NCBI GenBank assembly: GCA_031267825.1
Contig: JAIRYJ010000002.1
Span: 1-59,468 of the forward strand
DNA from: Bifidobacteriaceae bacterium
Lineage (GTDB): Bacteria; Actinomycetota; Actinomycetes; Actinomycetales; WQXJ01
DNA: 59,468 bases
Direction: 5' to 3'
A model generated the notes under the pieces. That model was not told where the DNA came from and made no database searches. It saw only the letters and a program-made list of their open reading frames with translations. The position numbers and the translations under genes were made by a program. Positions 16,027-24,814 of this stretch are shown one piece after another; position 1 is the stretch's first letter, and the number at the start of each line of letters is the position of its first letter.

Positions 16027-19000
16027 CTAACTGTCAGCCCGGCCAGTCGGCCTGATGAACGGGAAAGGCACGGTCCGGCGGATAGTTGTACCGGTCAACG
16101 CCATAACAACGCGGTCAACACCCAACCCAATACCGCCAGTTGGGACCAAGCCAAAATCAAGCGCGCTCAGAAAATCCTCATCCAACTGCATCGCTTCCGG
16201 ATCGCCCGCCGCCGCCATGGCTGACTGAGCGGTCAGCCGGGCCCGCTCATCAACCGGATCGGTCAACTCGGAATAAGCCGTCCCCAACTCAGCTCCAAAA
16301 ATCACCAAATCCCAACGCTCCGCCAGTCCCGGGATCGAACGGTGAGCCCTGGTCAGAGGAGACGTCTCAAGCGGAAAATCCTTGTAGAAGACCGGCTCGA
16401 AAGTCCGGGACTCAACCAGCTCGTCATACAGCCGTGTCACGATCTCTCCAGCGGGCCAATCTGGCCGCCAAGTTACCGCCGCCCGCGAGGCGATCTGACG
16501 AACCACCGCCAACGGACTGGCTGGCGTGACCTCCTGCCCGGTGGCCTCAGAAATAGCCTGGTAAACCGGCACAACCGGCCAATCGCCGACCAATGAAACC
16601 TCCCGCCCGTCAGGCGACAGGGCAACCGGCCGGCCATGAACAGCCACGGCTGCGGCCGTGATCAGATCTTGAGCCAAGAAACGCATCGCCTCATAATCCG
16701 AGAACGCCTGATAAGCCTCAAGAGCGGTGAACTCAGGGTTATGACGACCATCCACACCCTCGTTCCGGAAGTTCCGGCCCATCTCAAAGACCCTTTCGAT
16801 TCCGCCAACCGCCAAACGTTTGAGATAAAGCTCCGGCGCGATGCGGAGATACAACTCGATGTCATAGGCGTTGGAGTGAGTCCTGAAAGGCCGCGCCTTA
16901 GCGCCGCCATGAATCGGCTGGAGGATTGGCGTTTCCACTTCAACGAAGTCACGAGCCTCCAACGCCGTTCTCAGGGCGGTGGTAATGGCCGAACGGCGCC
17001 TGATCATCTCGGCGGCTCTGTTGTTGACCGCTAGCATGATGTGCGGCGACCTGACCACGGCTGGGGTTAGCCTGGGCCAAGTGTTCTCGAAGCGCCTTTT
17101 CGGTGGCGGCGGGGCGATCGATTTGGCGGCCATCACCCAGCTATCGGCTTGCAGTGTTAACTGGCCTGTCGGGTGGCTTGGTTGGTGGCCGGTCCGTGTC
17201 CGTATCAACCGCCCGCTAACCGACACCACGTCACCTAGTTGAACGTGTCGTTTGAACAGGGTGAAGCCCTTGGTCTGGTCGCGGCCCAGCATGACTTGCA
17301 GTTCACTGGTCTGTTCGCGCAGCTCAATGAAGATAACTCCGCCATGATCACGCCGCCGCAAGATGCGTCCAACCAGGCAAATCGGCTCAGTTTCCGGCGG
17401 TGGCACTGGCGGTGGTACTGGCGGTGCTAGCGAGCTGCCGGACTGGCCTGGCGTTGCTAGCGAGTCGACCGACTGTTCCACTAACCAGCCTATGGAACAG
17501 GTCCGCGGCACCGCCACAGGATTGGGTGGCATCCCGGCGGCCGCCAAAGCCGCCCGGTGCGCCATCCGGGCAGCCATCTGCGAACTGTAGCGACGGGCCG
17601 GACGCAACGGTTCAACGGCTTCAGCATCAATCTGTTCAACGGCCGCCAGGAAGTCAGCATCAATTTCGCGCCCTAACTGGCGGGCTTTGCCCGGCAGGAC
17701 GCCACCGGTCGGCCAATCCGGCAGGAAGCCTTCAGCCCGCGCCATCGCGGCTATCACCTCAGTTAAGCTGGCGCCACGGTCAAAGCAGACCACTCGCGGT
17801 TTCCATTCTGGATCGTATTTCTGGTTCGCCCGATACAGACCCTCAACTTGCCACCAGTGCGACAGCCAAATCAATAGTCGGCGGGCCAGGCGCGCCACCG
17901 GGTACGCGCCGACCGCAGCTCCACGAGTCAAGAACCGACGCAAGACCGCGAAGTTCAGCGAGATGCGTTGCACTCCAAAGTCACGGCAAGTTTCCGCCAA
18001 ACTGGTCACCATCAGCTCCATCACCCCAGCATGAGCCAGCGGATCGCGCCGCATAACATCTAGTGAAATGCCGCGCCGCCCCCACGGCACCAGTGTCAGC
18101 AACGCCCGGACGGTCCCATCTGGCCCGTATGCCGTCACCACAATGTTGCGGCCATCCGCCGGGTCGCCAATCCTTCCCGAAGTCATGGCGAATCCTCGTT
18201 CGCTGCCTTGACGCCAAATCGTCGCGTCATCAGCTAGCTGCTCCAGCTCTTCTGCCGCGACCTCATTTTGACGACGTATCGTGACGGTGTAGCCGGCCCG
18301 CCGGGCGCGCCGGGCGGCTTCCGCCACACCACGTAAACGCCGGTCCCTCAAGGAGAAGTCATCGACCGCGATGATCGCTTCATCGCCCAGTTCCAAAGCC
18401 CTCAAGCCGGCCGCTTCCCAAGCCCGTCCGCCGCGCGGTGTGGCCGAATCCACCGCTGGGGTCCAGCCGTTGCGTCGCGCCAGGTCTATCCAATGGACGA
18501 TGGCGTCCGGCCAGGAAGATTGCAGCCCCACAGGATCTGATGAAGCCAACAGCGTTCCACCAACTAGTCGGCCGACCACAGCGGCTTGACCATCTGATGA
18601 GAAGACCGCCGATTTATCGCTCCGCAAATTGAAGTAGCCGAGCGAGTCTTGATCGCCATAGTGTGCCAGTAACCGGCGTATACGCAGCTCTTGACGGAGG
18701 CTGAGCTGCCTCAAGAAACGGCCAGAACGGCTAAACACAGCCAAAGCGGCCAGCAAAGCCAGGGTTGACACCACCGACGTGCTGCGCACCACCCATAGCG
18801 GCGCCAAGGCGCCACTGACCAGGCCATCCCAAGCCGAATAGGCGCTCAGATCAGCCCCCAGGACGATCTCCTCTGGCCCCTGGCCGATGCTTAAGTTGAA
18901 AGCCCACCAGGCTTTGACCACGATTGATGTGCTCTTCGGACCGATCGCCGCGGCCCAGGCGAAAGCCCAAGCCCAGGCGACGCTAAGGCCACCCAGCAAC

Positions 19001-19524
19001 GTCAGCAAGGCCCGCCAGGCGGCGCCTTTGGCGACTGGCGCCCGGAATTCTGCCCGGTGTGCCCACAGCCAGACAATCGCGATCAGTCCGGTCAGACCGG
19101 AAATGGCTACCCGCCAGACGGCGCCCCGGGCGGTCAGGTCAGCCAACAGTGCCGGATACAACCAGTCACGCCAGTCCGCTCGGACCAAGACCATCACGCC
19201 CATCGCCGCGGCGTAGATGACGGCTGGTAACTCAATCAGAACAATCACCCCCCAGAGGGCGATTCGTTTGCGGTGGCGTATTGCTGATGCGATCAGTGTC
19301 AGGGCGGCACAGTTAAAGACGGATGGCACACCAGGCAAATTGCAGGCATCAAGCACCAGCCAGACGGCCTGGTAGAGGTGTGGTGTAAGGCGGTGCAGCG
19401 GATAGGCCAGCAACGCCCAGATGGCGGTTAAAACCAAGACCCGGGCCACCCAAACCGCTGTCCGGCCGTGAGGGCGTTGAACAGGGCTCTCTGGCTGTGC
19501 CGGATCTTGTCGCTTCCGAACCAC
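16027..19524 (-). CDS. lysX: LysX: lysylphosphatidylglycerol synthase-like membrane domain fused to lysyl-tRNA synthetase
   Basis: About 1165 residues, the size of mycobacterial LysX. The N-terminal third has about six to seven hydrophobic segments, followed by the DUF2156 acyltransferase-like domain (GYFNLRSDKSAVFSSDG, later WKPRVVCFDRG) that transfers lysine to phosphatidylglycerol. After a Pro-rich linker (PPVPPPVPPPE) comes a class II lysyl-tRNA synthetase: OB fold (VGRILRRRDHGGVIFIELRE), motif 2 (FEMGRNFRNEGVDGRHNPEF) and motif 3 (GIGLGVDRVVMAL). I choose the GTG at 19524 because AAAGGAGGTG lies five to six bases upstream; the longer frame to 19557 would read through that site. A stand-alone lysS is expected elsewhere. 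Known role of the family: membrane charge and resistance to cationic peptides. Confidence 0.93.
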   Translation of the reverse strand: MVRKRQDPAQPESPVQRPHGRTAVWVARVLVLTAIWALLAYPLHRLTPHLYQAVWLVLDACNLPGVPSVFNCAALTLIASAIRHRKRIALWGVIVLIELPAVIYAAAMGVMVLVRADWRDWLYPALLADLTARGAVWRVAISGLTGLIAIVWLWAHRAEFRAPVAKGAAWRALLTLLGGLSVAWAWAFAWAAAIGPKSTSIVVKAWWAFNLSIGQGPEEIVLGADLSAYSAWDGLVSGALAPLWVVRSTSVVSTLALLAALAVFSRSGRFLRQLSLRQELRIRRLLAHYGDQDSLGYFNLRSDKSAVFSSDGQAAVVGRLVGGTLLASSDPVGLQSSWPDAIVHWIDLARRNGWTPAVDSATPRGGRAWEAAGLRALELGDEAIIAVDDFSLRDRRLRGVAEAARRARRAGYTVTIRRQNEVAAEELEQLADDATIWRQGSERGFAMTSGRIGDPADGRNIVVTAYGPDGTVRALLTLVPWGRRGISLDVMRRDPLAHAGVMELMVTSLAETCRDFGVQRISLNFAVLRRFLTRGAAVGAYPVARLARRLLIWLSHWWQVEGLYRANQKYDPEWKPRVVCFDRGASLTEVIAAMARAEGFLPDWPTGGVLPGKARQLGREIDADFLAAVEQIDAEAVEPLRPARRYSSQMAARMAHRAALAAAGMPPNPVAVPRTCSIGWLVEQSVDSLATPGQSGSSLAPPVPPPVPPPETEPICLVGRILRRRDHGGVIFIELREQTSELQVMLGRDQTKGFTLFKRHVQLGDVVSVSGRLIRTRTGHQPSHPTGQLTLQADSWVMAAKSIAPPPPKRRFENTWPRLTPAVVRSPHIMLAVNNRAAEMIRRRSAITTALRTALEARDFVEVETPILQPIHGGAKARPFRTHSNAYDIELYLRIAPELYLKRLAVGGIERVFEMGRNFRNEGVDGRHNPEFTALEAYQAFSDYEAMRFLAQDLITAAAVAVHGRPVALSPDGREVSLVGDWPVVPVYQAISEATGQEVTPASPLAVVRQIASRAAVTWRPDWPAGEIVTRLYDELVESRTFEPVFYKDFPLETSPLTRAHRSIPGLAERWDLVIFGAELGTAYSELTDPVDERARLTAQSAMAAAGDPEAMQLDEDFLSALDFGLVPTGGIGLGVDRVVMALTGTTIRRTVPFPFIRPTGRADS

Positions 19525-19737
19525 CGGCACCTCCTTTCCTGGCTTGGCCAGTGCCAAGTGGACCGCCTTTGGCCCATTTTGCGTTATGCCTGGCCTGGCC
19601 GCATTGAAGAGCCCCGGTTGCCCACACTGCGGTCAGTGCCACCGACCAGCATTGCCAGGCCGTCGTGGATTGGAGGCATCCGGCTGACCTGCGCGTTTAC
19701 TACAATCCCGGGTGATGCGGCCTGATGCGGAGGACTG

Positions 19738-20502
19738 TCAGGACGGCAAAATCCGGTAGAGGCCTGCCACCATCAGACAAACCGGGTAAAGCGAATAGAA
19801 AATGTACCTCCTAGACGCCCCCTGCCTCAATTCTTCTTCGCCTCTGCGGAAGTGCACCAAGACCAGCCCCAAGGCTGGAGTAAGGCCCGCCACCACACCA
19901 ATCAGACAACCGAGCAACATCATTGTGTTCTGCCGACGGCGGCCGAACCAGAAAATCAAACCGAAGACCAGAATCAGAACCCCAGCAGGCATGATATTTA
20001 GACGCAAACCAACGTTGAACAACCAGATCCACAAGCCGCCAGCCAGAGCTAACCCAGCGCTCAAAGCCAACCGCCCACCGGGCCGGGCGCCGCTGCCAGC
20101 TTTGGCGTAGGCCAGCACCACCAAGGTAACCAACAACGCGAAAACCGGGTTCTGTGATGTCAAGTCCCAGACCCGACCGCTGGTCGCCAGATCGTATGGC
20201 ACCTCCGCGATTACCGCCAGAACAGCCAAACGCAAGGCGTAACGGCCAACTGACCGGGTGTGTTCCAGGCCAGTCACCAGCATCCAGGAGTAAAGCGGGA
20301 TCGCCATCCAAGAAGCCGCCTCAAGCAATATGGCGGCTGACAGGCGGCCGAAATCAACCTCCGACAGGTCGGCGGGCATGCCTTTTTGGATTACGGCGGT
20401 ACCGAACATCGATCCGATCAGTAAGACCAAACCGATGATCTTTAGCTGTTGACGGCTAAGGCCACGCCACTTGGCGCGCTTCGGCCGGGGCTGTTCCATC
20501 AT
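19738..20502 (-). CDS. TraX-family membrane protein
   Basis: 254 residues, seven to eight hydrophobic segments. The sequence matches the TraX family in layout, including EAASWMAIPLYSWMLVTGL and the signature-like EVPYDLATSGRVWDLTSQNPVFALL. TraX of the F plasmid acetylates pilin; chromosomal homologues are of unknown function and are related in fold to acyltransferases. The start is one of two adjacent ATGs (20502 or 20499) after GGGAGG. It lies between malG and lysX on the same strand, and its relation to either is unclear. Confidence 0.75.
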   Translation of the reverse strand: MMEQPRPKRAKWRGLSRQQLKIIGLVLLIGSMFGTAVIQKGMPADLSEVDFGRLSAAILLEAASWMAIPLYSWMLVTGLEHTRSVGRYALRLAVLAVIAEVPYDLATSGRVWDLTSQNPVFALLVTLVVLAYAKAGSGARPGGRLALSAGLALAGGLWIWLFNVGLRLNIMPAGVLILVFGLIFWFGRRRQNTMMLLGCLIGVVAGLTPALGLVLVHFRRGEEELRQGASRRYIFYSLYPVCLMVAGLYRILPS

Positions 20503-20597
20503 CCTCCCTGCTCTAGCGGCCAGGCACCAAGCCGCACCCCAGGCCTGCCCGCTCGGGGCTGGCCAGCGTTACAGGGTTGGCCAGCGGTGCGGTTTGT

Positions 20598-21509
20598 TCA
20601 GCCTTTGACGGCTCCGACCATTGACGACTGGTAGAAGCGTTGCATCAATACAAACAGAATGGCGATCGGAATTGAGACGCAAACCGCTCCAGCCGCGAAA
20701 CGGGCAAACCAGTTGGTGATGTATTCGCGTTGCAACATCTGCCAAAGGCCAAGCGAAACGGTGTAATTGTCTTGTGTCCGGCAGATCGCTTTGGCCAGAA
20801 CAAAGTCAAGCCAAGGGATCATGAACCCAACGATCGCCTGGTAGACGATCATCGGTTTGGTGATTGGCAAGATGATCTTGGTGAAGACCTGCCAGCCGGA
20901 GCAACCGTCCAAAATGGCAGCCTCATCCAAGGAGAAGGGAATCGTGTCCATGAAGCCCTTCATGACATAGAAGGCGGCTCCAGAACCAGCGGCGTAAACC
21001 ACGATCAACGCCACCACTGTGCCGGTTGAACTCTCTGTCAGACCCATCGCTTTGAGGATGAAATAGATCGCTACCACCGACATGATCCCGGGGAACATAC
21101 CCAAGATCAGAGCACCGTTCATAAAGGCACGGCGCAACCGGAAACGTAGACGGCTCATGCAATAAGCCACTGACAGCACAAAGAACACGTTGATGAGGCA
21201 GACGATTATCGCGATGATCAGAGTGCGCATGAACATGCTGCCAAAGTTCATCACTTCAGTTTCAGTGAAGAGTTTGACGTAGTTGTCCAATGTGTACTGC
21301 GTCGGGAAGAAGGTCGATGTGTACGGCGCGGTGTTGGCGTTGAAGCTTTCCATTAGCACCCAGGCCACTGGGACGAGCCAAACTATCGCCATAACAGCTA
21401 AGAAGATATGACTAGCCGCATCACCAATGACTCGCCTGGCATGCATACCGCCTTCATGTTGGGCCGTGCCTGGCGCGGTCCGGACGGGGCTCGCGGTTGT
21501 GGCGCTCAT
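20598..21509 (-). CDS. Sugar ABC transporter permease, MalG type
   Basis: 303 residues with six hydrophobic segments and the permease (EAA) loop DEAAILDGCSGWQVFTKIILP near residue 195. It ends in the MalG-like SSMVGAVKG. It pairs with the upstream MalF-type permease (ATGA overlap) and the lipoprotein at 23090-24322 to form a CUT1-family importer. The position next to a beta-xylosidase and a pentitol dehydrogenase suggests xylo-oligosaccharides as substrate. No ATPase gene is present, so a shared MsmK/MsmX-type ATPase elsewhere must energise it. Confidence 0.9.
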   Translation of the reverse strand: MSATTASPVRTAPGTAQHEGGMHARRVIGDAASHIFLAVMAIVWLVPVAWVLMESFNANTAPYTSTFFPTQYTLDNYVKLFTETEVMNFGSMFMRTLIIAIIVCLINVFFVLSVAYCMSRLRFRLRRAFMNGALILGMFPGIMSVVAIYFILKAMGLTESSTGTVVALIVVYAAGSGAAFYVMKGFMDTIPFSLDEAAILDGCSGWQVFTKIILPITKPMIVYQAIVGFMIPWLDFVLAKAICRTQDNYTVSLGLWQMLQREYITNWFARFAAGAVCVSIPIAILFVLMQRFYQSSMVGAVKG

Positions 21510-22939
21510 CAGCGGAATCCCTCCTCATTCCGGTATGACCCACTGGAACGGTAGGTAATCAGCGAAACCACCGCCAGCACTATAAAGGTGAAGATGCCGA
21601 TCACAGCACCGATGTTGTAGTCACCCCGGTCGACTGTCAATTTGTAAAGCCACGTGATCAACAAGTCAGTCTTACCGGCGGATGCTCCAACCGGAGTTGG
21701 CGCACCGTTAGACAACAAGTAGATCACGTTGAAATTGTTCACGTTAGCGGTAAACGTGGTAATCAAATACGGTGTCATGACGAAGAAAATGTAAGGCATC
21801 GTGACGTAAATGTACCGTTCCCACCAGTTCGCTCCGTCAATCTTGGCGGCCTCATTGGTCTCCGCTGGAATGTTCTGTAAAATGCCTGTGACCTGCATGA
21901 TCGTGTAAGGTATGCCGATCCACAAGTTGACCACTATAACTGTCGCACGGGCCCAAGTCGCATCAGTGAAGAACGGCAGTGACTGATCAATCCAACCCCA
22001 GCCGCGCAGCATCTTGTTGATGATGCCTTCTTGTTGCAGCATTTGGTTGATCGCCAGCAATGAGACGAACTGTGGTACAGCGATCGACATTGAGAAGCAG
22101 ACCCGCCAAAAGGCTTTGATTCTGGTACCGACCCGCAAAATGATCATCGCCATGAACATGCCAAGGAAGAAGTTCAAGAAAGTCGCAAAAATGGCCCAGA
22201 CCAAGGTCCAGATCAAGACGGAAACGAACATTTTGGCGTTGACGGCGATCCCACCGCTGGCCGAGTCGCCTAAGACCACGCCAAAGTTGTGTAATCCAAC
22301 CCAGTTGAAAGCCCGTGGATGGTTCGAATCAAAGCTGGTGAACGCCATCGAAATCATGAAGATCAACGGCAGCACCGTGAAAACTAGTAAGCCGATGGTC
22401 GGCAAACTCATCAATGACCCATAGAGTCGCGAATCGGCCAGCGATTTGATGTCTTCCATAGCCGTCGGGGCGCGCCCTTTCGACTGGGCGAGGACTTGAG
22501 CCTTGTAGGCACTACGGATAGCGAAGGTCCACAACACAATGAACAACAGCAAAATCAAAGCCCAGGCGATGCCGTAGAGCAGCACTTCGACTGAGTTGGT
22601 CGGCTGAACTGAAATGTAGTTTCCGTCAGCGTCCCATTCTTGACGGCCCTCCGTCACTGGCCCTAGTTCACCTAGGCCGATCAGGCTAGGAATACCTGAG
22701 ACGACCAGCAAGTAGATGAACCCGGCCTCGGCCGCCAAGAAGACTAATCCCTTACCGATCTGCCTGCGGGCAATGTTCCCTAAGCCCATCACCAGAGCTG
22801 ATCCCCGGGTGAAAACATCACCATGGACCAGGGCGGCTCCTAAAGAGTAGGGCGATGGCGGCAACGAATTAGCCGAAACCGGCCGCTTCTTACCCGGCTG
22901 GGGCTTCTTCGCCTTAGCCGGGGCAACTGTTTGTGTCAC
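21509..22939 (-). CDS. Sugar ABC transporter permease, MalF type
   Basis: 476 residues: a cytoplasmic Lys/Pro-rich N-terminus (AKAKKPQPGKKRPVSAN), two extra N-terminal membrane segments with an intervening external loop, then the six-helix permease core with the loop ETNEAAKIDGANWWERYIYV near residue 375. Long MalF-type subunits of this kind occur in maltose-type importers of Gram-positives. The start is a GTG at 22939 with AAGGTG upstream. It is separated from the binding-protein gene by a strong hairpin. Confidence 0.92.
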   Translation of the reverse strand: MTQTVAPAKAKKPQPGKKRPVSANSLPPSPYSLGAALVHGDVFTRGSALVMGLGNIARRQIGKGLVFLAAEAGFIYLLVVSGIPSLIGLGELGPVTEGRQEWDADGNYISVQPTNSVEVLLYGIAWALILLLFIVLWTFAIRSAYKAQVLAQSKGRAPTAMEDIKSLADSRLYGSLMSLPTIGLLVFTVLPLIFMISMAFTSFDSNHPRAFNWVGLHNFGVVLGDSASGGIAVNAKMFVSVLIWTLVWAIFATFLNFFLGMFMAMIILRVGTRIKAFWRVCFSMSIAVPQFVSLLAINQMLQQEGIINKMLRGWGWIDQSLPFFTDATWARATVIVVNLWIGIPYTIMQVTGILQNIPAETNEAAKIDGANWWERYIYVTMPYIFFVMTPYLITTFTANVNNFNVIYLLSNGAPTPVGASAGKTDLLITWLYKLTVDRGDYNIGAVIGIFTFIVLAVVSLITYRSSGSYRNEEGFR

Positions 22940-23008
22940 AATAATTCACCTTCCTTGGTCACGGAAAATGACTACCGCAGTGGTTCACCGTGTCCGCGGG
23001 CAAAAGGA

Positions 23009-23041
23009 TCCTGGGGTTCTGCCAACCACAGAACCCCAGGA
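23009..23041 (-). terminator. Hairpin between binding-protein and permease genes (importer 1)
   Basis: A perfect 13-bp inverted repeat, TCCTGGGGTTCTG and CAGAACCCCAGGA, with a 7-nt loop, in the 150-nt gap between the malE-like and malF-like genes. No U-tract is obvious on the minus-strand side. It probably acts as a partial terminator or mRNA stabiliser that raises binding protein over permease. Importer 2 has the same layout at 31121-31157. Confidence 0.85.
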
Positions 23042-23089
23042 CACTCAATCATCATTCAAGGCCACGGTCCGCCTCTGCGGTGCCGGAAG

Positions 23090-24322
23090 CTAGCTACCGG
23101 CGTTTAAGCTAGTATTCCACGCCTCGGTCTTCTCGGCCGCGTTCGCCGCCGTGACTTCCTTCGAAACCAGGCCTTTACCGAAGTTCTCCGTCGGATCCCA
23201 GAAGTTGTTCATCGCCGGGACGGTTGGTTGCGCTACCGAAGTGTTAGCGATGGTGTCGATTTGGGCCGTGGCGACCGGGTCAGCGGCGACCGCGGCGTCA
23301 CTTGCCAGCGAGTTATCAGTTGGGACGATGCCGCGCATGTCGTAGTGCGCTTTTTGGGCCGCCGTGGAACCCAGGAAAGCGGCGAAGGCCGCCGCGGCCT
23401 GCGGATTCTTAGCGTTCGGGTTGAAAGCGATCGCCTTGGAGCCAGCGAAGGACTTCATTTGAACGGCTTTGCCGCCCAAATCGAAGGATGGCAGTTGGGC
23501 GGCCCCGAAGTCGTCACCGAGGGCATCCTGGACCTTCGCGGCATCCCAAGTACCTGAGAAGAAAGCGCCGATTGTCCGGTCCTCGATTCCGGCCAGGCCG
23601 GCGCCGTTCGAATCAACCACAAAGTTCGAGTTGGCCGCCAGGCCAGCCAAATAGGCCGTCACATCGGCGCCCTTAGCTCCGCTGAAGTCGACCCCAGCGG
23701 CCTCATCGGTCCCGTCCGGGCCGTACATGGTGCAGCCGTTGCCAATGTAGAACGACGGGATGTACCAGGCCGTGTCGAGTGGGAAAGCGACCTTACCTTT
23801 GGCCAGCATCGTATCTAGGCTCTTGATGTCTTCATCGGAGAAGACGGCTTTGTCGTAGTACATGAACCAGGTGTTGGCGGTGAACGGAGCGCCATAAACC
23901 TGTCCGTCAGCACCGGTCACAGAATCGACCATAACGTCGCTGTTTTGTTCTTTGACTTGGGCTAGCGCGTCGGGTGGTAGCACGCCTATGGCGCTGGCTT
24001 CGACCAGAGTGCCGAGCTGATCGTTGGCGAACATGTAGACATCAGCCGCGGCCGATGTGTCCTGCTTGACGGTGACCGCGGCATCACCCTCCGATACAAC
24101 TGAGTTCTTCCAGGTGATCTTCCACTCTGGATGGGCCGCGGCGAAGGCGGCTTCTTGGGTTTGCAACCACGATGATTGATCGACTTGATCCTCTTGGGGA
24201 CCCCAAACCGACAGTGTCACCTCGTTGTTGTCGCTTCCGGTTGTCTCCCCACCATCTCCGCAGGCTCCTAACCCACCGGTGAGCCCAATGGCCAAAATGG
24301 CCAATGCGGCAAGACGTTTCAT
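23090..24322 (-). CDS. Sugar-binding lipoprotein, MalE type
   Basis: About 410 residues. I start at the ATG at 24322: GGAGG lies five to six bases upstream, and it directly begins a lipoprotein signal, MKRLAALAILAIGL followed by the lipobox LGAC. The mature part reads VTLSVWGPQEDQVDQSSWLQ, then the usual SBP_bac fold, ending NFGKGLVSKEVTAANAAEKT. Anchored outside the membrane, it delivers an oligosaccharide to the permeases downstream. It is the first gene of its operon. The 445-nt gap upstream holds a LacI-type operator candidate and an echo of the GH120 gene end. Confidence 0.92.
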   Translation of the reverse strand: MKRLAALAILAIGLTGGLGACGDGGETTGSDNNEVTLSVWGPQEDQVDQSSWLQTQEAAFAAAHPEWKITWKNSVVSEGDAAVTVKQDTSAAADVYMFANDQLGTLVEASAIGVLPPDALAQVKEQNSDVMVDSVTGADGQVYGAPFTANTWFMYYDKAVFSDEDIKSLDTMLAKGKVAFPLDTAWYIPSFYIGNGCTMYGPDGTDEAAGVDFSGAKGADVTAYLAGLAANSNFVVDSNGAGLAGIEDRTIGAFFSGTWDAAKVQDALGDDFGAAQLPSFDLGGKAVQMKSFAGSKAIAFNPNAKNPQAAAAFAAFLGSTAAQKAHYDMRGIVPTDNSLASDAAVAADPVATAQIDTIANTSVAQPTVPAMNNFWDPTENFGKGLVSKEVTAANAAEKTEAWNTSLNAGS

Positions 24323-24633
24323 TTCTGCCTCCATACTGTTAGTCGGGAGCAGCCCAAGAACCAATCGTCTGGCATCCGGGCTAGCTCCTCAATTGCATTA
24401 GAGCCGACTCTAGCCTTGCCACTGTCTCACCAGGCGAGACTTGTGGCACTAACCGAATGGTGGACCTGTCCGTTCCCGCCGCCACGACCCCAATAGGACC
24501 AATTTCATGGCTTTGACCTGGGACTTCATTTCGCTGACCAATTCCGGCCGCCGGGCACGAAACATGGCCGTTACACAATTGTGACCCGAAGTAAGCCCCA
24601 GAAGACCGGTTTCGCGGTCCTTGAGCGGTCGAC

Positions 24634-24647
24634 TGTAAGCGCTTCCG
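24634..24647. promoter_or_regulatory. Candidate LacI-family operator (cre-like) upstream of the malE-like gene
   Basis: TGTAAGCGCTTCCG with the central palindrome AAGCGCTT, the classic half-sites of LacI/CcpA-family operators. It lies about 310 nt upstream of the binding-protein start and downstream of the GH120 gene. The LacI regulator at 27952-28953 in the same locus is the natural candidate to bind it; this is inferred. Confidence 0.55.
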
Positions 24648-24700
24648 GGTCTTTTGGCCCTTCTGTTCCGCGCCCGAATCGCATCGCGCCGGAGGTGGGC

Positions 24701-24814
24701 CGTCTACCAAAGCCAGACAGACTCAATGCCCGGTCCCAAGTTGGAGGCGGGAAGTCTAGCTGTCCGTCTACCAAAGCTGGACAGAGTTGGCGCCTGGCCG
24801 CAAACCGAAGACCG
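24701..24814. repeat. Echo of the 3' end of the GH120 gene
   Basis: The last codons of the GH120 gene (RPGANSVQLW plus stop, stop at 24768-24770) are followed 64 nt downstream by a diverged copy that would read GPGIESVWLW plus stop (stop at 24704-24706). The shared DNA phrase on the plus strand is CCGTCTACCAAAGC. Only the end of the gene is duplicated. Confidence 0.75.

Noticed and set aside
17400..18056. 218-codon plus-strand frame opposite lysX
   Set aside because: It lies wholly inside a clearly assigned gene and has a Pro/Ser/Arg-rich shadow composition.
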